Shown here piece by piece: positions 25,900-31,300 of a stretch of 31,300 nt of DNA. The DNA is taken from the IMG/VR virus record IMGVR_UViG_3300018416_000065, positions 1-31,300 of that record; one strand, written 5' to 3'. Both the position numbers and the translations under genes were made by a program. This stretch comes from a virus. How positions within the stretch are numbered: position 1 is the first letter of the stretch; every line of letters starts with the position of its first letter. Below the pieces are notes generated by a model. That model did not search any database and was not told where the DNA came from. It saw only the letters and a list, made by a program, of their open reading frames with translations.

Positions 25900-28056
25900 A
25901 TGGCTTTAATGGACAAACCTACCCCTGAAGATATGAATGAATCCGCTGAAACGGTGGCCTTGGAAGAAGATGGCAACGTAGAAGAGGAAAATATCACATA
26001 TTCTGGGGCAGTTGCCTTTGTAAATTCACAGTTTACCCGTGCAAAAGACGCACGATTTACTGATGAAGACCGTTGGCTGGACGCATATCGCAATTATCGC
26101 GGTTTATACTCGTCTGAAGTCCAATTTACGGACACTGAGAAGTCAAAAGCATTCGTTAAGATCACTAAAACCAAAGTTCTGGCGGCATTTGCCCAGTTGG
26201 TGGACGTATTATACGCCGGATCGAAGTTTCCACTGGGTATTGAGGCCAGTAAGTTCCCTAAAAACGTAGTAGACGCAGTTTCGTATAATCCTAACGCTCT
26301 TACGAGTGAAAAAGTGCAAGATAAAGTCGGTGTATCCTATGATGTGCCAGAATCTATTGTACGTCCAGAGATTGCTAGAGACTTAGGGCTGTTTAAAGAA
26401 AAACTTGCCCCTGTTCAGGATGATTTACAGCTAGGTGCAAGTGCTATTGAGGGGGCTATTACATTTGAACCCGCCAAAGTAGCCGCCATGAAGATGGAAA
26501 AGAAGATGCACGATCAGTTGGATGAGACTGACGCGCAGAAACATCTACGATCAGTGTCTTTTGAGGCTGTACTCTTTGGTACGGGCGTAATGAAGGGTCC
26601 ATTTGCCCAAGACAAGGAATATCCGCGCTGGGATAAGGACGGTAACTACGATCCTATGTTTGAGACGATCCCTAAAGTGGAATACGTCAGTATATGGGAT
26701 TTTTACCCTGATCCAGACGCACGTAATATGTCTGAAGCCGAATATTCCATTCAACGCCACAGATTAAACCGCTCTCAGCTACGCAGCCTTAAAAAGCGTC
26801 CGCATTTCCGTACGGAAAGTATTGAATTAGCTGTAGAGGCTGGTTCTGACTACATACGTGAGTACTGGGAAGATACCCTAGAGGATGACTCCAATAACGG
26901 CGCTATGGACCGCTTTGAGGTCTTAGAGTACTGGGGCATCCTAGATACAGAGTTGGCTGAGGAAGCCGACATTGAGATACCGCGTGAATTAGAAGATCAA
27001 GACGAAGTACAGGTCAATATCTGGGTCTGTAATGGTCAAATCCTACGTCTGGTACTGAATCCCTTCACCCCTACCCGCATTCCGTATCTAGCCGTACCAT
27101 ACGAATTAAACCCCTATTCATTCTTTGGTATAGGTGTTGCGGAAAATATGACCGATACGCAATTATTGATGAACGGCTTTATGCGAATGGCTGTAGATAA
27201 TGGCGCTTTGAGTGGAAACCTACTCATAGAGGTAGATGAAACGAACTTGGTTCCGGGGCAGGATATGTCTGTGTATCCGGGCAAAGTGTTCCGTAGACAG
27301 GCAGGAGCGCCCGGACAGGCCATCTTCGGCACGAAATTTCCTAATGTTTCCCAAGAGTTACTGATGATGTTCGACAAGAGCAGACAACTTGCGGATGAGG
27401 CTACAGGGATACCTTCCTACACGCACGGTTCTGGTGCTGTTGGGGGCATTGGTAGAACTGCTGCGGGTATGAGTATGATGTTGGGTGCTGCTGCACAGAA
27501 TATTAAGGCTGTAGTCCGTAACATTGATGATTACTTGTTAGCTCCACTAGGTAAGTCACTCTTCGCATTTAATATGCAGTTTAACTTTGATGAAGAGTTT
27601 ATTGGAGACTTGGAAGTCAAAGCCAGAGGAACGGAAAGCCTGATGCGGAATGAAGTACGCAGTCAGCGTTTGCTTCAGTTTATGCAGATGACGGCTAACC
27701 CCGCAATGGCTCCGTTTGTGAAATATGATTACATTCTACGTGAGTTGGCGGCTTCTATGGACTTGGATGAAGAGAAGATACTCAACGATCCAAGAGAAGC
27801 GGCACTCCAACAGAAAATGATGGCTGAGATACAGGCGCTTATGCCTGAGCAACCAGCCCCACCCCAAGGCCAACAGCCTCAAGGTGGTCCACCCCCAGTA
27901 TCTGATCCAACAGGAAACGGTGGTGGCAATATAGGTGCAGGAGCCGCTCCAGAGCCAGATGCAGCCGGATTTACTGGTGCTGGTGGTGGAGCCAACGGCG
28001 GCAACGTACCACCTCAGCAAGGCCAACAAGTACCACCTAATGGGGCAATGCAATAA
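25900..28056 (+). CDS. Portal protein
   Basis: 718 residues, forming the dodecameric ring at the head vertex through which DNA passes. Identification rests on length, position directly after TerL, and portal-like blocks such as VEYVSIWDFYPDPDARNM, TGIPSYTHGSGAVGG and AAQNIKAVVRNIDDYLLAPL, as in T7-like and HMO-2011-type head-tail connectors. The C-terminal 75 residues are Pro/Gln/Gly-rich (PPQGQQPQGGPPP) and probably flexible. Start at ATG, two bases after the TerL stop. The next gene starts in TAATG. Confidence 0.92.
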   Translation: MALMDKPTPEDMNESAETVALEEDGNVEEENITYSGAVAFVNSQFTRAKDARFTDEDRWLDAYRNYRGLYSSEVQFTDTEKSKAFVKITKTKVLAAFAQLVDVLYAGSKFPLGIEASKFPKNVVDAVSYNPNALTSEKVQDKVGVSYDVPESIVRPEIARDLGLFKEKLAPVQDDLQLGASAIEGAITFEPAKVAAMKMEKKMHDQLDETDAQKHLRSVSFEAVLFGTGVMKGPFAQDKEYPRWDKDGNYDPMFETIPKVEYVSIWDFYPDPDARNMSEAEYSIQRHRLNRSQLRSLKKRPHFRTESIELAVEAGSDYIREYWEDTLEDDSNNGAMDRFEVLEYWGILDTELAEEADIEIPRELEDQDEVQVNIWVCNGQILRLVLNPFTPTRIPYLAVPYELNPYSFFGIGVAENMTDTQLLMNGFMRMAVDNGALSGNLLIEVDETNLVPGQDMSVYPGKVFRRQAGAPGQAIFGTKFPNVSQELLMMFDKSRQLADEATGIPSYTHGSGAVGGIGRTAAGMSMMLGAAAQNIKAVVRNIDDYLLAPLGKSLFAFNMQFNFDEEFIGDLEVKARGTESLMRNEVRSQRLLQFMQMTANPAMAPFVKYDYILRELAASMDLDEEKILNDPREAALQQKMMAEIQALMPEQPAPPQGQQPQGGPPPVSDPTGNGGGNIGAGAAPEPDAAGFTGAGGGANGGNVPPQQGQQVPPNGAMQ

Positions 28057-28271
28057 TGGAAAAAGACTTATACCGTTCACTTCTTCCTTTGGTGAACGAC
28101 AAAACGAGTATGGAGCTTCTCATACAATATGCAGAGGCTCGAATACCGTCACTTCATAACGCCTTGGAACAAGCACAGACGATAGAAACTGTACGCAACA
28201 TGCAAGGCAGAATTGCAGAACTCCGTAGGTTTAAGACCTTACGAGAAGAAGTATTGGAAGGTTCTAAGTAA
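28056..28271 (+). CDS. Small helical protein after portal (71 aa)
   Basis: 71 residues, all-helical (SMELLIQYAEARIPSLHNAL, TVRNMQGRIAELRRFKTLRE). It starts in TAATG with the portal stop and ends in TAATG with the next gene. Small helical proteins in this place may act as scaffold or portal chaperones; not proven here. Confidence 0.72.
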   Translation: MEKDLYRSLLPLVNDKTSMELLIQYAEARIPSLHNALEQAQTIETVRNMQGRIAELRRFKTLREEVLEGSK

Positions 28272-30607
28272 TGGGCATTTATGAGCGTTTATTTGGCGGT
28301 GGCAGTGAGGTCGAAACTGAAGATGCTTTCATGGGGTATACTGCTGAGACAGCAGCCCAAGAAGCAGAAAAACTGGCAGTAGACGTTCCAGAGATTAGTT
28401 GGAAAGACGTAGGCAATGTAGCCTTAGACTTCACCCCTATCATAGGAGACATCAAAGGCGGTTACGACACCGTTAAATTGATTGGGGAAGAGTTAGATAA
28501 GGAAAACCCAAACTATTACCTGATTGGTGCAATGGGCGGTCTAGGGGCCGTAGGCACAATTCTTGGGTTAGTTCCGGGGGCTGGTGACGCCGCACAGAAG
28601 GCTATCATGCAAGGCACAAAGATGATGGCTGAAAAAAGCGGTCAACTTGCGGGAGACGTTACTGGTATAGCTAGGGCCGTAAAAGACGGCGATATAGAGT
28701 TTCTTAGGAGCTATCGTGATCCATCCACTACTCAGGGCGTAGGTGCTGACGTAGTTAAGAAGCCTGTTAATAAAGCTACAATTGCAGAGCTTGATCCAAC
28801 CACTATGCGGGATGGAACAAAAAGACAGGGCTATTATGAAAACAAGCCCCCGAATTACATTGAAGACATTGAGGTACAGACTAGGGATACTGGGGAGCTA
28901 ATACCCGAAAAGCCGTTAGTTATTGATGATCTACAGGATACTACACTTATACCGTTACCCGCTGATAGATCAGATACAGGAAAAGAGCTACTTGGAATTA
29001 AGGGTGGAGCTAAAGACTACACTTTCACTAATCCAATATACTTAGGCGGCGGCGATGGATTTATGCGTGATCCTTATACTGGGGCATTTGCCTCTATGCC
29101 GAATGTCGTAAAAGAACAGACTGACCTTGCCAAAAAAATAGCGGATGAAGGTGGTGACCCAAGGGTTATATTCACAGCAATGGGTCCACAGGGCGTAGAC
29201 TTTAATGACATGATGACCAGCACGGCTATGGATATGATCCGGCAGGATTTACCCGACATTAAAAAGGCTGATGTTGATCAACTAGATAATTGGATAAGAA
29301 CGAATATAGACCGTGACTTTCCGGGGATGGCAGACTCTGGCGCAGAGCAATATTTAATTGATAATGTTTCGGGAACTCGTAGGCGTTTAATATGGCAAGA
29401 ACTTAATAGAGGTGAGTATACCAAAAAAGGTTTCCCAAATATGGGGGATGCCAGAGTGGGAATTACAAAGCCCTCACTTCTTACCACTCCTTCGTTAGAA
29501 GGTACGTCTGTAGCTAAGATTAGCACACAAGGCTCTGAATTATACGGCCCAGTAAAGCAACATAAAACTTATTCTGCCCAGTTTGGACCCACGGGTGCAG
29601 AGGGATATGTAGGTACTCTTGGTGCATTACCCTACGAGATACTTCATAGAGACTTTTTTGAAGCCCGTAGACTACAAGGAAAGCCATTAGGATCAGACCA
29701 ACGTGCTTTAACTATGGGCAAGTTTGGTACTAATGTTGACCAACAGATGGTTGATGAAGCCAACGAATATACAAATCTTATTGATCAGGCTGAACGAGAT
29801 GAATATCGAAGAAATATATCTCAAATGCGGCAGGATCGTACACAATATAAGTTTGGAGACAATGGTGGCCCACCCCTAAATGATCCACCTATAGAAAATC
29901 AAATGGCTACAGCATTTGGCGATGAGCTAGAGATTGGAACTAGCCAATTCAATATGGAAAACCCTAACGTAGTTCTAAAGAACCATACCATAGATGACTT
30001 AGAAGCTATTGATTTAACTAAAAGTACAGCGGGTGGCCCTACGAAAAATGCTATGATCAACGCCCCTGTAGAGGAAGGTGCAGAGAAGTCGGTTCGTTTA
30101 AACCTAAACTCCAAGATTGATCCTGATGGTCCATCAGCACCTTTTAATAGGTTGCAGACAGTTCACCCAATAAACTCAAAAGGAGTTCCTAACTATAGTA
30201 AGGCAGAGTCCTATCTACCCGCAGTTACCTTAGAAAACGGTACATTTCACGTAGATCAGAAAAAACGAAGAGCTATAGCTGAAGATGGTAAGAAAGTTCC
30301 TGCTATGTCTGTTCAAGGCAATGTTACCTCACAGAGAAATGTTCTTAATGAAATGGATGATACAGTTGTAGAAGTGGGCATTAATCCCTTCGACAAACAC
30401 CTCTTTATAGATATGAATACAGGTCAGGCAGTCAAAGGCTTTGATATTGCTACAGTTTATAGAGACAGGGTTTACGCAAAAGGCGTGACGTACTGGAAGA
30501 AAGCTGAAGCTCCTGAACCCTTACCCGCTAAAGGGGATACTCCTATCGTAAACCAAGTTAGGTATGCCTTTAACAAAGGCGGCTTTGCCTCGCCAGTAGG
30601 ATACTAA
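28271..30607 (+). CDS. Large virion-associated protein with glycine-zipper segment
   Basis: 778 residues. Near the N-terminus (83-104) is a Gly-rich hydrophobic stretch, IGAMGGLGAVGTILGLVPGAG, similar to glycine zippers that insert into membranes; it follows DFTPIIGDIKGGYDTVKLIG. The rest is a long hydrophilic region without a recognised domain, ending NKGGFASPVGY. A late gene after portal, so likely a structural or ejected protein able to meet the host membrane. This is inferred from features and position. Confidence 0.62.
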   Translation: MGIYERLFGGGSEVETEDAFMGYTAETAAQEAEKLAVDVPEISWKDVGNVALDFTPIIGDIKGGYDTVKLIGEELDKENPNYYLIGAMGGLGAVGTILGLVPGAGDAAQKAIMQGTKMMAEKSGQLAGDVTGIARAVKDGDIEFLRSYRDPSTTQGVGADVVKKPVNKATIAELDPTTMRDGTKRQGYYENKPPNYIEDIEVQTRDTGELIPEKPLVIDDLQDTTLIPLPADRSDTGKELLGIKGGAKDYTFTNPIYLGGGDGFMRDPYTGAFASMPNVVKEQTDLAKKIADEGGDPRVIFTAMGPQGVDFNDMMTSTAMDMIRQDLPDIKKADVDQLDNWIRTNIDRDFPGMADSGAEQYLIDNVSGTRRRLIWQELNRGEYTKKGFPNMGDARVGITKPSLLTTPSLEGTSVAKISTQGSELYGPVKQHKTYSAQFGPTGAEGYVGTLGALPYEILHRDFFEARRLQGKPLGSDQRALTMGKFGTNVDQQMVDEANEYTNLIDQAERDEYRRNISQMRQDRTQYKFGDNGGPPLNDPPIENQMATAFGDELEIGTSQFNMENPNVVLKNHTIDDLEAIDLTKSTAGGPTKNAMINAPVEEGAEKSVRLNLNSKIDPDGPSAPFNRLQTVHPINSKGVPNYSKAESYLPAVTLENGTFHVDQKKRRAIAEDGKKVPAMSVQGNVTSQRNVLNEMDDTVVEVGINPFDKHLFIDMNTGQAVKGFDIATVYRDRVYAKGVTYWKKAEAPEPLPAKGDTPIVNQVRYAFNKGGFASPVGY

Positions 30608-30608
30608 T

Positions 30609-31300
30609 ATGGACCCTCTAGTAGAACACCATCTATTTAACATTGCCAATAACAAGGCGTTAGAAAACGAAGATGGTACACTGTCTACAGTGAAGGGCAT
30701 CATTGTTGATATAGACGGCACTCAAACCCTCATTCCATCTATCTGGGATGGAAAGGAAGTAGACACGCAGACTGCCATAGAGAACGCTAATAAGTCTGGG
30801 GTTAATTGGCAACGAGCGTTTGGAGATAGTGCTGTAGATACTCTCAGAGAGATTGAGATCGAAAACAAAAAGCAGATGTTGGACACCACAACGCCTGAAG
30901 AAGCTCAGTCTAAATTAGATGAATACTATGAAGAACTGGACAGCATCCCTGTTGGCGAAAGAGTTGGAGTTAGAGAGGTTGGTAAGCTGGGGCTTATGGG
31001 CCTTATGCTTGGCGGTCAGAAGCTAGGATTCAACATGGGTCCAGTATGGGAATCTATTAAAGGTCAGGGTTTTGCTCTTGGTGGCTTGGCCTCAAACACT
31101 AAGGGAATAACCACAGAGGAAGGTTTAGAAATGGCTAAAAAGGCATTTGTACGAGACGATAAGAAAGCTGACCTAAACGGCGACAATGAGCTTTCTGATT
31201 ATGAAAAAGCACGGGGAGACGCTGTACAAAAGGCTATGGTTGATGACCCTGAACAGGACGAAAAGTTTTCAGCGGCACACGGCGGTATGGCCTGTGGCTG
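30609..31300 (+). CDS. Virion protein with EF-hand-like loop (3' partial)
   Basis: ATG two bases after the previous stop; the frame stays open to the right edge, giving 230 residues. The N-terminal part (GIIVDIDGTQTLIPSIWDGK) is a conserved phage stretch, followed by a helical region, a glycine-rich segment (LGLMGLMLGGQKLG), and an EF-hand-like Ca-binding loop (D188, N190, D192, E194, S196, E199). GGLAS and HGGMA motifs recur. Probably a late structural protein; the remainder is outside the window. Confidence 0.72.
   Translation, partial: MDPLVEHHLFNIANNKALENEDGTLSTVKGIIVDIDGTQTLIPSIWDGKEVDTQTAIENANKSGVNWQRAFGDSAVDTLREIEIENKKQMLDTTTPEEAQSKLDEYYEELDSIPVGERVGVREVGKLGLMGLMLGGQKLGFNMGPVWESIKGQGFALGGLASNTKGITTEEGLEMAKKAFVRDDKKADLNGDNELSDYEKARGDAVQKAMVDDPEQDEKFSAAHGGMACG

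Noticed and set aside
1-31300. CRISPR array, insertion sequence or transposase
   Set aside because: No regularly spaced direct repeats and no transposase motifs found; the repeats present are few and lie in control regions.

Overview
The window is part of the genome of a tailed, podovirus-like marine phage of the HMO-2011 type (the group named after a SAR116 phage). The best marker is a family A DNA polymerase carrying a DnaJ-like zinc finger between its exonuclease and polymerase parts. Separate T7-like primase and DnaB-like helicase genes, ThyX, class II ribonucleotide reductase, MazG, endonuclease VII and a tyrosine integrase fit the same type. A copy of the 3' half of an alphaproteobacterial-style tRNA-Asn(GUU) next to the integrase module suggests a temperate phage of a marine alphaproteobacterium. 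The host lineage is inference. Both ends cut genes, and the capsid and most tail genes lie outside the window.

Layout. (1) 1-2570, + strand: end of a late gene for a large virion protein, followed by two terminators. (2) 2708-15694, - strand: the early/middle region. From its promoter end it holds small unknown genes, integrase, three small genes and thyX. Then come attP, primase with two small genes and a terminator, and finally a new promoter for helicase, a zinc-ribbon protein, DNA polymerase, a possible ssDNA-binding protein, RecE-like exonuclease, PD-(D/E)XK nuclease, DUF3310, MazG and class II RNR. Nearly all genes are joined by TAATG/ATGA overlaps. (3) 15700-16360: control region with a duplicated hairpin terminator, one small - strand gene and operator-like repeats. 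(4) 16364-19668, + strand: an accessory island with visibly more G/C-rich codon use, a DUF932 protein and seven small unknown genes in two terminator-closed operons, with repeated control motifs and a structured leader. (5) 19700-20437: poorly coding stretch with two doubtful ORFs. (6) 20438-21251: small gene, endonuclease VII and a DUF1127-like tail. (7) 21361-31300, + strand: late operon from a strong promoter next to a 14-bp palindrome, with small basic and membrane proteins, holin-like protein, TerS, TerL, portal and virion proteins.

How it works together. Promoters look like host sigma-70 sites (TTGACN, 16-18 bp, TANAAT-like) and no phage RNA polymerase is seen, so the host enzyme probably transcribes all modules. 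RNR, MazG and ThyX supply deoxynucleotides. Primase, helicase, polymerase and the ssDNA-binding candidate replicate DNA. The RecE-like and PD-(D/E)XK nucleases and endonuclease VII process recombination and packaging intermediates. TerS, TerL and portal package DNA. The integrase and attP allow insertion into tRNA-Asn. The least explained part is the 16.0-20.0 kb island with its repeated regulatory sequences.
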